DNA of 64,000 nt, taken from contig JAFGIY010000025.1 of NCBI GenBank assembly GCA_016929335.1, forward strand, positions 36,071 to 100,070, in the 5' to 3' direction. A model generated the notes under the pieces. It was not told the DNA's origin and searched no databases. It saw only the letters and a program-made list of their open reading frames with translations. Below, in pieces: positions 34,101 through 42,733 of this stretch. This DNA is from Acidobacteriota bacterium. Its GTDB lineage: Bacteria > Acidobacteriota > UBA6911. The stretch's first letter is position 1, and each line of letters opens with the position of its first letter. The position numbers and the translations under genes were made by a program.

Positions 34101-34814
34101 ATGGCATTCAATCCCGGTTCTCCTGCATCGCTCCGGCGGCATGAGAACCTTGCGCTGATTTTTCAAGAGATCCTTGTTGGAAGCGAACGCCTGCGCTCAG
34201 GCCGCCAGACAGTAGCCGACCCGGCCGTCTTCCGGAGTCAGGTCATCGATGCGCTCAAATTGGCGGATCAACAGGCTCGCAAGCAGGGCTACAACGCCGA
34301 AGATATCAAACTTGCTATTTTTGCCGTAGTCGCGTTCGTGGACGAATCCGTGCTGAACCTGCGTCTCCCGGTCTTTGCGGATTGGCCCCGCAGGCCGCTG
34401 CAGGAAGAGCTCTTCGGCCATCATATTGCCGGAGAGATCTTTTTCAAAAACCTGCAGGAGCTTCTGGGAAAAAGCGATTCTCAGGATCTGGCCGACCTTC
34501 TGGAAGTATATCTGATTTGCCTGCTGCTCGGATTTGCCGGGCGCTATAGCCTGGGCGACCGCGGCGAGTTGCGGTCTTTCACCAACGCCGCCGAAGAAAA
34601 GATCAGGCGGATTCGAGGCGGTACTGCGATGCTTTCTCCGGCGTGGGAGCTTCCGCCGGAAGCGCCCCAAAAGCCGGGCGCCGACGCGCTGGTCAAAAAA
34701 ATAGCCATGGTCACGGCGGCCTTTTTTGCTCTGGCGCTGATTCTTTTCATTGCATACAAGCTGACGCTTGGCTCCGGCTTATCGAGCTTGAACGAACTCA
34801 CCGGAAGGCTCTAG
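34101..34814 (+). CDS. tssL: T6SS membrane-complex protein TssL (DotU/IcmH)
   Basis: A 237-residue inner-membrane protein. The cytoplasmic part has the DotU signature (AIFAVVAFVDESVL, then EELFGHHIAGEIFFKNL, LEVYLICLLLGFAGRY). One membrane helix follows near the C-terminus (about 200-222). The periplasmic OmpA-like peptidoglycan-binding extension found in some TssL proteins is absent. TssL joins TssM and contacts TssK. A good AAGGAG lies 10 bases before the ATG. Confidence 0.95.
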   Translation: MAFNPGSPASLRRHENLALIFQEILVGSERLRSGRQTVADPAVFRSQVIDALKLADQQARKQGYNAEDIKLAIFAVVAFVDESVLNLRLPVFADWPRRPLQEELFGHHIAGEIFFKNLQELLGKSDSQDLADLLEVYLICLLLGFAGRYSLGDRGELRSFTNAAEEKIRRIRGGTAMLSPAWELPPEAPQKPGADALVKKIAMVTAAFFALALILFIAYKLTLGSGLSSLNELTGRL

Positions 34815-34826
34815 GGAGGTACTGCC

Positions 34827-37800
34827 ATGACTATTTATTGGGGAGCAGGCGCTGCGCTGGTTGGGTATCTGATCCTGGCATGGGTTCTGGGGAGTGTGTT
34901 TCACCTCGACACCACGCGTTTCTACATCCTTTTCGCGATTCTTGCTGCACTGGGTATCGGTGCAACCTGCGTATTCCTGTGGTTTTGGAAAAAAACGCGC
35001 CGCCGCGCCGCCGATGACAGCCGGAGCGGCGGGCCGGTCGACAAGGATGATGAAATCGACGCGCTCGTGCGCGAGGCTGAGAATCGTCTGGCTTCCTCGA
35101 ACCTGGCCAAAGGCGGAAGGCTGGCGAATCTGCCGATGGTATTTGTGATCGGAGACGCCGCTTCAACGAAAACCAGCACGATCCTCCATTCCGGCCTCGA
35201 TCCGGAACTGCTCGCGGGGAGCGTTTACCAGGACACGACGGTTATACCGACGCGGCTCGCAAATATCTGGTTTGCTCACGGCATGATTTTTGTGGAAGCA
35301 GGCGGCAAGCTTCTGGCAGAACCTCAACGGTGGGTGCGGCTGCTGCAGAGTCTCCGTCCCGGCCGATTGCTCTCGGCGGTGCGCGGCGAACAGGCTCCTC
35401 GCGCTGCTCTGGTGTGTCTCGATGCCGAAACCTTTGTACGACCGGGAGCCGCTGATGTTCTGACGGTCGCTTCCCGGAACCTGCAGAAGCGTCTCTCCGA
35501 ACTGTCTCAGGAATTTGGAATAAGTTTCCCGGTGTATGTGCTGTTTACCAAGATGAACCGGCTGGCTTTTTTTGAGGATTTCGTGCGGAATCTGACCGCG
35601 GACGAAGCCGGTCAGGTGCTGGGTGCGACGCTGCCGCTGCGGCCTCAGGGTGCGACCGGCATTTACGCCGAGGAGGAAACCAGGCGCCTCAGTGCCGCGT
35701 TCGACGGTATATTCTATTCGCTGGCGGATCACCGGATCGCTTTCCTGCCGCGCGAAAACGACGCGGCGAAAGTTTCGGGAGCCTATGAATTCCCGCGCGA
35801 ATTCCGCAAGCTGCGCAATACCCTGGTACAATTCCTCGTCGACCTCTGCCGCCCGAGCCAGCTGCGCATCAGCCCATTCCTTCGGGGCTTCTATTTCTCC
35901 GGCGTGCGCCCCATCATCGTTCAGGACGTGCCGGTCGCGGCCCCCCGCCCGTCGGCGGCACAACCGTCCGCGATCGAAAGCACGGCCAGCGCGACCGGAT
36001 TTTTCAAAACGGGAGTTACTTCTCCCGCCGCGCCTCCGCCTGCGGCGGCTGCGGGCACGCGCAAAGTTCCGCAATGGCTTTTCTTGAGCCGGCTTTTTGC
36101 GGGGATCATTCAGCAGGACAGAACGGCACTGAGCGCCAGCGGCAGCAGCACAAAGGCAAGCACACTGCAGCGCATTGTTCTCGCCGCCGCTGCGGCGCTG
36201 TTTCTTATTTTTGCCGTCGGATTCACTGTTTCATTCTTCGGCAACCGGGCGCTCGAAAACGAGGTGATGGAAGCCGCGCGAGGGATTTCCGCAGGCGAGG
36301 CCGGAGGCATGAACCTGCCGACGCAGGACGCACTGCAAAAGCTGGAGACGCTCCGGCAATCGTTGGCAAAGCTGACAGATTACGAGGAGAACGGCGCTCC
36401 CCTGGGACTTCGATGGTTTCTCTACACGGGAGAAAATCTTTATCCCACGGTGCGGCGGCTGTATTACGACCGCTTCAATCAGCTTCTGTTCCTCCAGACA
36501 CAGGGGAAAATGCTGGCGGCGCTGCGCATGCTTTCCATCCCGCCCGCGCCGACGGACGATTATGCAACTACCTATGACACGCTGAAGGCCTATCTCATTA
36601 CCACATCGGAATTCAAGCGCAGTTCCAACTGGCTGTCGCCGGTAATTATGAATCGATGGTCGGCGGGACGGCCGGTAGAAAGCCTTCTTCCCCTCGCTGC
36701 CAGGCAATTCGATTTTTACGCCGAAGATCTCGTACGCGGGAATCCCTTCACGGAGAAAAACGATATTGCCGCCGTCGACCGCGCACGCGTGCATCTGTCG
36801 AAGTTTTCCGGAATCGAGCAGATTTATCAATTCATGATCTCCGACGCTTCGCGCCGCGCCAATAAGATCAACTTCAACGAGCAGTTTGCGGGCTCGGCGC
36901 AGGTCGTAATCAACAATGTCGATGTTCCCGGAGCTTTTACGAAAGCCGGCTGGGCGGCCATGCAGGAAAATCTGGCGAAAGCCGACAAATTCTTCGGCGG
37001 TGAACGGTGGGTGCTGGGCGATTATGCCGCCGCGAAGCCGGAATCGGCAAAAATGGAAGAGGAGCTGCGCAACCGGTATATCACGGATTACATCGCAAAA
37101 TGGCGCGAATTCATGAACAACAGCCGGGTTGTCCGGTTTGCCGGTTTGCAGGATGCCTCAAAGAAACTCAATACGCTTTCGGGCGCACAGACTCCGCTCA
37201 TGGCTTTGTTCTGGGTAGCTGCACAAAATACCGCAGTCGGTTCTCCCAAAATAAGCGAGGCCTTCGACTCGGTGCAGAAAGTAGTGCCTCCGCCGGCCAC
37301 CACGGTGCAATACGTGTGGCCGACGAACCAGGAATACATGGGATCGCTTGCATCCCTGCAGACGGCGATCAGCCAGGTCGCGGATACGCCCGCGGCAACG
37401 CCTGATCCGAACCGGGCGCTGCCGGTGCGCCAGAGCGCAGACAATGCCCGCAATGTCGTCAAGAGAATGGGCTATACATTCAAGATCGATCCGGAAGCAC
37501 ACATGGAGACCGTGACAATCAAGCTTCTGGAAGCGCCCATCGTTTACGCGGATGCACTGACCAGAGGCATGGGCGCAGGCGAGATCAATGCCAAGGCGCG
37601 GCGTCTCTGTGCAGCTTTCGCGGGAATCACCAACAAGTTTCCATTCAATCCGGTTGCCGCGGCCGAGGTTACCGTGCAGGAGCTGAATGCCATATTCCGG
37701 CCTCAAAGCGGCCAGCTCTGGACGTTCTATAATGAATCGCTTCAAAGCTTCCTGCAGAAACAGGGGACACAATATGTGGTGAATCCGTCGGGCGGCATCC

Positions 37801-38297
37801 AGCTGACTCCGGCATTTGTCTCCTTCTTCAACAAAGCCGCGAGTTTTTCCGAAGCCCTGTATCCGGGCGGCACCGGTGAGCCGCTTCTGCGCTATTCACT
37901 GGCGCCGCAGCGTTCCGACCAGATCAGGGAAATGAGCGTAACTATCGACGGACAGACCAGCAAGGGAACCGGTTCCAGACCGCATACCTGGACGGGGTCT
38001 CCTTCTCATAACGTGCGGATCAGCGCAAAACTCTCCGGAGGATCCGATTTCGAATTCCAGGACCGCCAGGGACCCTGGGCTCTATTCCGCTTCTTCGCGG
38101 ATGCTGATCGGTGGAGCCAGAGCGGCGAAGGATATTTCCTCGAATGGATTGTACGCCAGGGGAGAGAAGGCCGGCCTGTGATGGTTGGCGGCAAGGAATT
38201 GACCTATCGGTTCGTTGTGGATACCGGCGGCGCTGCACCCGTTTTCCAGAAGGACTTTCTCATCGGCCTTCGCTGCGTCTCCCAGGCCGCGCGGTGA
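34827..38297 (+). CDS. tssM: T6SS membrane-complex protein TssM (IcmF)
   Basis: An 1156-residue IcmF/TssM. Two N-terminal membrane helices (about 5-22 and 30-52) are followed by a cytoplasmic NTPase-like domain with a P-loop GDAASTKTST near residues 110-119, a third helix near 450-465 (AAAALFLIFAVGFTVSFFG), and a large periplasmic domain to the end. The P-loop departs from GxxxxGKT by having S-T-K-T; many TssM proteins keep no ATPase activity. The last segment FRFFADADRWSQSGEGYFL matches the conserved TssM C-terminus that reaches the outer membrane partner. No tssJ lipoprotein gene was found nearby. AGGGAGG precedes the ATG by 8 bases. Confidence 0.96.
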   Translation: MTIYWGAGAALVGYLILAWVLGSVFHLDTTRFYILFAILAALGIGATCVFLWFWKKTRRRAADDSRSGGPVDKDDEIDALVREAENRLASSNLAKGGRLANLPMVFVIGDAASTKTSTILHSGLDPELLAGSVYQDTTVIPTRLANIWFAHGMIFVEAGGKLLAEPQRWVRLLQSLRPGRLLSAVRGEQAPRAALVCLDAETFVRPGAADVLTVASRNLQKRLSELSQEFGISFPVYVLFTKMNRLAFFEDFVRNLTADEAGQVLGATLPLRPQGATGIYAEEETRRLSAAFDGIFYSLADHRIAFLPRENDAAKVSGAYEFPREFRKLRNTLVQFLVDLCRPSQLRISPFLRGFYFSGVRPIIVQDVPVAAPRPSAAQPSAIESTASATGFFKTGVTSPAAPPPAAAAGTRKVPQWLFLSRLFAGIIQQDRTALSASGSSTKASTLQRIVLAAAAALFLIFAVGFTVSFFGNRALENEVMEAARGISAGEAGGMNLPTQDALQKLETLRQSLAKLTDYEENGAPLGLRWFLYTGENLYPTVRRLYYDRFNQLLFLQTQGKMLAALRMLSIPPAPTDDYATTYDTLKAYLITTSEFKRSSNWLSPVIMNRWSAGRPVESLLPLAARQFDFYAEDLVRGNPFTEKNDIAAVDRARVHLSKFSGIEQIYQFMISDASRRANKINFNEQFAGSAQVVINNVDVPGAFTKAGWAAMQENLAKADKFFGGERWVLGDYAAAKPESAKMEEELRNRYITDYIAKWREFMNNSRVVRFAGLQDASKKLNTLSGAQTPLMALFWVAAQNTAVGSPKISEAFDSVQKVVPPPATTVQYVWPTNQEYMGSLASLQTAISQVADTPAATPDPNRALPVRQSADNARNVVKRMGYTFKIDPEAHMETVTIKLLEAPIVYADALTRGMGAGEINAKARRLCAAFAGITNKFPFNPVAAAEVTVQELNAIFRPQSGQLWTFYNESLQSFLQKQGTQYVVNPSGGIQLTPAFVSFFNKAASFSEALYPGGTGEPLLRYSLAPQRSDQIREMSVTIDGQTSKGTGSRPHTWTGSPSHNVRISAKLSGGSDFEFQDRQGPWALFRFFADADRWSQSGEGYFLEWIVRQGREGRPVMVGGKELTYRFVVDTGGAAPVFQKDFLIGLRCVSQAAR

Positions 38298-39751
38298 ATA
38301 GGGATCCGGGGAAACTTGATTTGCGCGACTCATACGATGAAATCAAATATCCGAGCCTTCCGAGAAAACAGAGTCATCCCGCTTTTATCGCGGCGCTGTC
38401 CGCGATTGCAGGTCTGAGCCTCCCGCCGGTCGACCGCTGGCGCGTGCTGGAGGTTGGTTGCGGTGATGGATCCAATATCCTGCCGATGGCGTTCGATTAT
38501 CCCGAAAGCAGGTTTATCGGCCTGGATCGAGCGGTGAACCCTATTGAAGCAGGCCGCGCGCTTGCGTCGCGGCTGCGCCTTGCCAACCTTGAATTGCGGG
38601 TCGCCGATCTATCGGAATGGGAGCCGGAAGGAGAATTCGACTACATAATCGCGCATGGAGTTTTTTCGTGGGTTCCAAAGGAAATCCGGGAGAAGATTCT
38701 GAGAATCTGCGGCGCTTCCCTTAAACCTCACGGGATTGCGTTTATAAGCTACAACGTGTATCCCGGCTGTCATTTTCGCAGGCTTGCCGGAGATTTTCTT
38801 CGCTTTCATGTGCGGCGCCTGACGGACCCGGCGGCTCGCATCCAGGATGCGCGCAGCCTCGCTCAAACGGTTGTCGACCAGATGGGCGGTGATTCGTCGC
38901 CGCAGCATGCCCTTTGCGATGAGATGAAAGTCATTCTCGAGAAGGATGCAGCGGTTCTGTACCATGATGATCTCGCCGAGATCAACGAACCATTCTATCT
39001 CATGGACTTCCTGGCCCAGGCCGCTCGCCATGATCTTCAATACCTGGGTGATGCGTTACCAAAAAGAGATGATGTCCGCTACCTGGCTTTACAGACGGAG
39101 GATTGGATTGAATCCCGCCAATACAGCGATTTTCTGGTAATGAGGAGATTTCGTGAATCTCTTTTATGCAGGCGGGATATTGCTCTGGACCGGAAGCTTG
39201 TATTCGATCGGTTCCATGATCTGTATGTGGCGTCCGGAGTAAAGCCGGCCGAGCCGGAGCAGGACGGCCGGCAGCAGTTTGACCTGCCCAAGTCCGGCAA
39301 TGTAACGACAAATAATCCTCTGGCAAAGCAGATTTTATCCCGTCTGTCATCACTGTGGCCTCAATCGATGCGGATGTCCGATATTTCTTTCGAGGGATTT
39401 TCTCCGGATTCGATACCCGATTTGTTGATGCAGCTGCACCAGGCCGGAGCACTTGAGTTCAGAATGCATCCGCCCAAGGTAGCCCCTTCAGTCAGTGATT
39501 ATCCTGAGGCGAGCGCATTGGCCAGAGCTCAGATCGCCGAAGGCCATCGCATGGTTACAAATCAGCGGCACATAAACATCGATTTTCAGGATGAAACCAT
39601 CCGAAAGGTTGTTTCACTCCTGGATGGAAGCCGTAATCGACAAGAGCTGGCCCGCGATCTTGTCACCGCCGGCCTGGATCCGGAAACGATCCATAAAACG
39701 GTCGAATACGCCCTCTCCGGCCTCCATCGCCTGAACCTCCTTACCGCCTGA
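38294..39751 (+). CDS. SAM methyltransferase with regulatory domain
   Basis: A 485-residue protein read from a GTG that overlaps the tssM stop (GTGA, 38294-38297); an open frame extending further upstream lies inside tssM. Residues about 40-180 are a class I methyltransferase: RVLEVGCGDGSNILPMAFDY, FIGLDRAVNPIEAGRA, then YIIAHGVFSWVP. A helical methyltransferase-regulatory domain follows (QTVVDQMGGD..., EPFYLMDFLAQAARHDLQYL), and a winged-helix-like end (about 400-480). The family also contains proteins annotated as class I SAM methyltransferase with PF10119. Translational coupling to tssM makes it a likely T6SS accessory protein, perhaps modifying a T6SS component. Its target is not known. 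Confidence 0.85.
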   Translation: MNRDPGKLDLRDSYDEIKYPSLPRKQSHPAFIAALSAIAGLSLPPVDRWRVLEVGCGDGSNILPMAFDYPESRFIGLDRAVNPIEAGRALASRLRLANLELRVADLSEWEPEGEFDYIIAHGVFSWVPKEIREKILRICGASLKPHGIAFISYNVYPGCHFRRLAGDFLRFHVRRLTDPAARIQDARSLAQTVVDQMGGDSSPQHALCDEMKVILEKDAAVLYHDDLAEINEPFYLMDFLAQAARHDLQYLGDALPKRDDVRYLALQTEDWIESRQYSDFLVMRRFRESLLCRRDIALDRKLVFDRFHDLYVASGVKPAEPEQDGRQQFDLPKSGNVTTNNPLAKQILSRLSSLWPQSMRMSDISFEGFSPDSIPDLLMQLHQAGALEFRMHPPKVAPSVSDYPEASALARAQIAEGHRMVTNQRHINIDFQDETIRKVVSLLDGSRNRQELARDLVTAGLDPETIHKTVEYALSGLHRLNLLTA

Positions 39752-39791
39752 TTGCCGGCATAGAGCGTCATCGATCTCCTGCATTCCTGAG

Positions 39792-39812
39792 AATTCGTGT
39801 CCATTCGTGGCT
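39792..39812. repeat. Degenerate half-copy of interspersed repeat
   Basis: AATTCGTGTCCATTCGTGGCT, a partial match to the GCCACGAATT family between the methyltransferase and the CsgG-like gene. Confidence 0.45.
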
Positions 39813-39899
39813 GAGTATTAAATAGGGATCATTTACAAGTATCACACCATGTTATGAAGCCTGTCCCTCGAATCAGCCGATAAGGAACTGGTGAACGTG

Positions 39900-39928
39900 T
39901 GTGACGGCATTGATTTTTGAGTTATAAT
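39900..39928 (+). promoter_or_regulatory. Sigma-70-type promoter upstream of the CsgG-like gene
   Basis: -35 TGTGAC (39900-39905), 17-base spacer, perfect -10 TATAAT (39923-39928). AAGGAG at 39938-39943 is well spaced from the ATG at 39951. Confidence 0.65.
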
Positions 39929-39950
39929 CAATAAAAAAAGGAGACAAGAT

Positions 39951-40919
39951 ATGCGCCGCTTCCTTTTAATTGCTTTTCTATTCATTGTCTGGATTCCATC
40001 GGCAGATGCCCAGACGAAGCCCCGGGTTGCCATCCTGGATTTTGACTATGCGACTGTGCGGGATATAAGTTCCTCGATTTTCGGGACCGACGTTGATATC
40101 GGCAAGGGCATCAGCGACATGCTGGTCGAAAAATTGGTCAACGGCGGCGTTTATTCCGTCATTGAACGGAAGGCGTTGGATACCATCATCGCCGAACAAA
40201 ACCTCTCGAACAGTGATCGTTTCGACAGCAGTTCGGCGGCCAAAATCGGCCGGCTTCTGGGAGTGGATGCCATCATCACCGGCAGCATCACGCAATTCGG
40301 CCGGGACGACAAGAGCACAAACGTCGGTGGAGGGGCAGTCGGCGGCATCACGCGCAGATTCGGAATCGGCGGCGTGGGCCGGAAGCAGTCCAAGGCGGTT
40401 GTCGCAATCACAGCCCGAGTCATCAACACCGATACGGCCGAGATTCTCAGCGTAGCTACCGGAAACGGTGAATCCAAACGTTCCGGCACTACCTTACTGG
40501 GTGCCGGAGGCAGTTCCGGCGCTGCGGCCGGCGGCGTAGTGGACATGAGAAGCAGCAACTTCGCCAGCACTATCCTGGGAGAAGCGGTCGGACAGGCTGT
40601 AATCTCGGTGGCAACGCAGCTGCAGGAGAAATCAACCAGTCTTCCTGCCCGCGTTGTTAAAATAGACGGGCTGGTGGCGGATGCAACAGGCAATGAGCTG
40701 ATACTGAATGTCGGCAGCAAGGCGGGAGTCAAGGTCGGCGACCGGTTGAAAGTTTTCCGCACGGGCCGCGAAATCCGAGATCCTGCTTCAGGGAAGGTGA
40801 TTCGGCGTGTTGAAGAGTCGCTCGGCGAAGTGGTCATTACGGAAGTCGACGAGCAGTCTGCAGTAGGCAAATATTCCGGGACCTCACCGGCAAAGGTCGG
40901 CGATCGGGTCCACAACTAG
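39951..40919 (+). CDS. CsgG-family secreted protein
   Basis: A 322-residue protein with a signal peptide (RFLLIAFLFIVWIPSADA/Q, about 21 residues). Residues about 25-225 follow the CsgG/curli-assembly pattern: RVAILDFDYATV, ISDMLVEKLVNGGVYSVIERKALDTIIAEQN, then a LLGVDAIITGSITQFG strand and VVAITARVINTDTAEIL. Residues 230-322 add a beta domain like the FlgT C-terminal part (NVGSKAGVKVGDRLKVFR...VGDRV). There is no lipobox, so it is probably periplasmic rather than a CsgG pore. It has its own promoter and is followed after 11 bases by a Ser/Thr kinase gene, with which it probably forms an operon at the edge of the T6SS locus. Confidence 0.85.
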   Translation: MRRFLLIAFLFIVWIPSADAQTKPRVAILDFDYATVRDISSSIFGTDVDIGKGISDMLVEKLVNGGVYSVIERKALDTIIAEQNLSNSDRFDSSSAAKIGRLLGVDAIITGSITQFGRDDKSTNVGGGAVGGITRRFGIGGVGRKQSKAVVAITARVINTDTAEILSVATGNGESKRSGTTLLGAGGSSGAAAGGVVDMRSSNFASTILGEAVGQAVISVATQLQEKSTSLPARVVKIDGLVADATGNELILNVGSKAGVKVGDRLKVFRTGREIRDPASGKVIRRVEESLGEVVITEVDEQSAVGKYSGTSPAKVGDRVHN

Positions 40920-40930
40920 GTTGGTGGCCT

Positions 40931-42571
40931 ATGAGCTACGAAATCGGTTCTCGGGTTGGTGATTACGAAATCCTGGAAATTCTCGGTGCAGGTGGCATGG
41001 GGCGGGTATATAAGGTCCGGAATGTTCTATCGGATCGCGTCGAGGCTATGAAGGTTTTGCTTCCTGATCTGGCAAGCAATCCCGACCTGGCAGATCGGTT
41101 CATGCGTGAAATCAAGGTGCAGGCCAGTCTGACTCATCCAAACATTGCGGCATTGCATACCGCCCTGCGGATTGAAAATCAGCTGCTGATGCTGATGGAA
41201 TATGTGGAAGGCATCACCCTGGATAAATTGATGGAAGCGGGTCCCGTGCCGATTGAAAAAGCCGCCGAATACATAGCGCAGGTTTTATCGGCGCTTTCCT
41301 ATGCACATGCGCGTGGAGTGGTGCACCGCGATCTGAAGCCGTCCAATATGATGATTACGCCCTCGGGTGTTGTAAAGCTGATGGATTTCGGTATCGCGAA
41401 AATGACGGCGGACCGCAAGCTGACGCAGACAGGCAGCACGGTAGGATCGCTGTATTACATGTCTCCCGAACAGATCAAGGGTGAAGTGAACCTGGATCCG
41501 CGATCAGACCTGTATTCGCTTGGCGTGTCGCTTTATGAAGTCGTTACCGGCGCGCGGCCCTTCCAGGGGGACAGCGAGTATTCCATCATGGCGGCCCATC
41601 TCCAGAAGAATCCGCCGCCGCCCATTGAGATATCTCCAAACCTACCGTCAGGGTTGAATGAAATAATCCTGCAGGCGCTCGAAAAAGAACCCTCCAAGCG
41701 TTTCCAGACGGCAGATGCATTCAGGAATGCGCTATTGTATGTGTGTAAACCGGCACAGCCTGCTGCCGCAGCCGCACAGGCCAAACCGCAACCGGTTGTT
41801 CCACCGCCCCCTCCTGCGGCTGCTCATCCCGCCCGATCCCATCGGGGCTTATGGATCGGCGTCGGCGCGCTCATTGTTGTTGCGGTGATCGTTGTTTTGG
41901 CCTTGCAGATTCCGAAATTTCGTCAAACAGCCGCCGAGAATGCTCCTGCACAGCTCCCTGCCGGAGTGATCGATACTGGGACACAGATTCCGGAAACACC
42001 CGCCGTTGCGCAGTCTGAATCTGCACCGTCTGAAGAATTGCAGACCTCAGCCCCGCCGTTGAGCGCGCAGGAAACGTCACCGGAGCCGGCGCCCGTTGCA
42101 TCCCCGCCCGCTCGAGCGGATCGATCAGGATCTCCGGTATCGCGGCTGCGGTCCGAGTCTGCACGCCCTGCGGCAGTATCTTCCGGTCCGGCGACATCCA
42201 CGCAGCCTGCGGCGAGCCGGCAGGAAGTTCCGGAACGTCCGCCGGTGATGACAACGCAACGCCCGGAACCTCCTCGCGCGCCTGCGGAAGATCCCGCTGT
42301 TGCCGGTCAACTGAAGGGAATCCGCGAGCAGCTGAATCTTCTTAGCATTCGTATGGATACCGTCAAGAGCAGCCTGGACACGCTTCGCAGACAGCAGGCC
42401 GCCTCCGGCGTAGGACTGCGAGGAGACATGGCAAATTCAGCCCAGAGGATGGACTATTATTTCAGCCAGACGGAGGCCGCGCTTAACCGCCGCGACGCGG
42501 ATGCGGCAAAGAAGAATCTGGATCTTGCCGAGGGGGAAGTCTCGAAACTGGAGAAATTCCTCGGCAAGTGA
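40931..42571 (+). CDS. Transmembrane Ser/Thr protein kinase (PknB-like)
   Basis: A 546-residue Hanks-type kinase. Kinase domain about 10-270: GAGGMGRVYKV (residues 19-28), invariant lysine in AMKVLL (K41), HRDLKPSN near 132-139, DFGIAK near 152, and GSLYYMSPEQIKG. A proline/alanine linker leads to one membrane helix (about 307-326, WIGVGALIVVAVIVVLAL). The extracytoplasmic part is Pro/Ser-rich and ends in a coiled-coil stretch (about 455-545). No PASTA repeats are present. All catalytic residues are intact. Given its place after the T6SS genes, it could act as a PpkA-type regulator of secretion (inference); the N-lobe-like protein at 30904 is a possible partner. Confidence 0.93.
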   Translation: MSYEIGSRVGDYEILEILGAGGMGRVYKVRNVLSDRVEAMKVLLPDLASNPDLADRFMREIKVQASLTHPNIAALHTALRIENQLLMLMEYVEGITLDKLMEAGPVPIEKAAEYIAQVLSALSYAHARGVVHRDLKPSNMMITPSGVVKLMDFGIAKMTADRKLTQTGSTVGSLYYMSPEQIKGEVNLDPRSDLYSLGVSLYEVVTGARPFQGDSEYSIMAAHLQKNPPPPIEISPNLPSGLNEIILQALEKEPSKRFQTADAFRNALLYVCKPAQPAAAAAQAKPQPVVPPPPPAAAHPARSHRGLWIGVGALIVVAVIVVLALQIPKFRQTAAENAPAQLPAGVIDTGTQIPETPAVAQSESAPSEELQTSAPPLSAQETSPEPAPVASPPARADRSGSPVSRLRSESARPAAVSSGPATSTQPAASRQEVPERPPVMTTQRPEPPRAPAEDPAVAGQLKGIREQLNLLSIRMDTVKSSLDTLRRQQAASGVGLRGDMANSAQRMDYYFSQTEAALNRRDADAAKKNLDLAEGEVSKLEKFLGK

Positions 42572-42584
42572 CCCTATAGATTTC

Positions 42585-42652
42585 AGAATACAGAAGTCAG
42601 AACGCGAAATACCGAGCACTTATTCGGACTCGCGTATTCTGATTTCTATTCT
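42585..42652. repeat. Imperfect inverted repeat after the kinase gene
   Basis: AGAATACAGAAGTCAGAA.. and ..TATTCTGATTTCTATTCT pair imperfectly over 22 bases around a 24-base centre. Runs of this AGAATACAG type also occur singly at 15552 and 15640. It may serve as a terminator or be a small dispersed repeat. Confidence 0.5.
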
Positions 42653-42675
42653 TTGGGCGGTCATCAGCGAACCGC

Positions 42676-42704
42676 TTGACTAACCGTTACTCCAAGTCTA
42701 TAGT
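42676..42704 (+). promoter_or_regulatory. Sigma-70-type promoter of the first CoA-transferase gene
   Basis: -35 TTGACT (42676-42681), 17-base spacer, -10 TATAGT (42699-42704). GGAGG at 42723-42727 is the ribosome binding site for the ATG at 42734. Confidence 0.7.
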
Positions 42705-42733
42705 GACGATTTTTCCACAAATGGAGGATAGCC

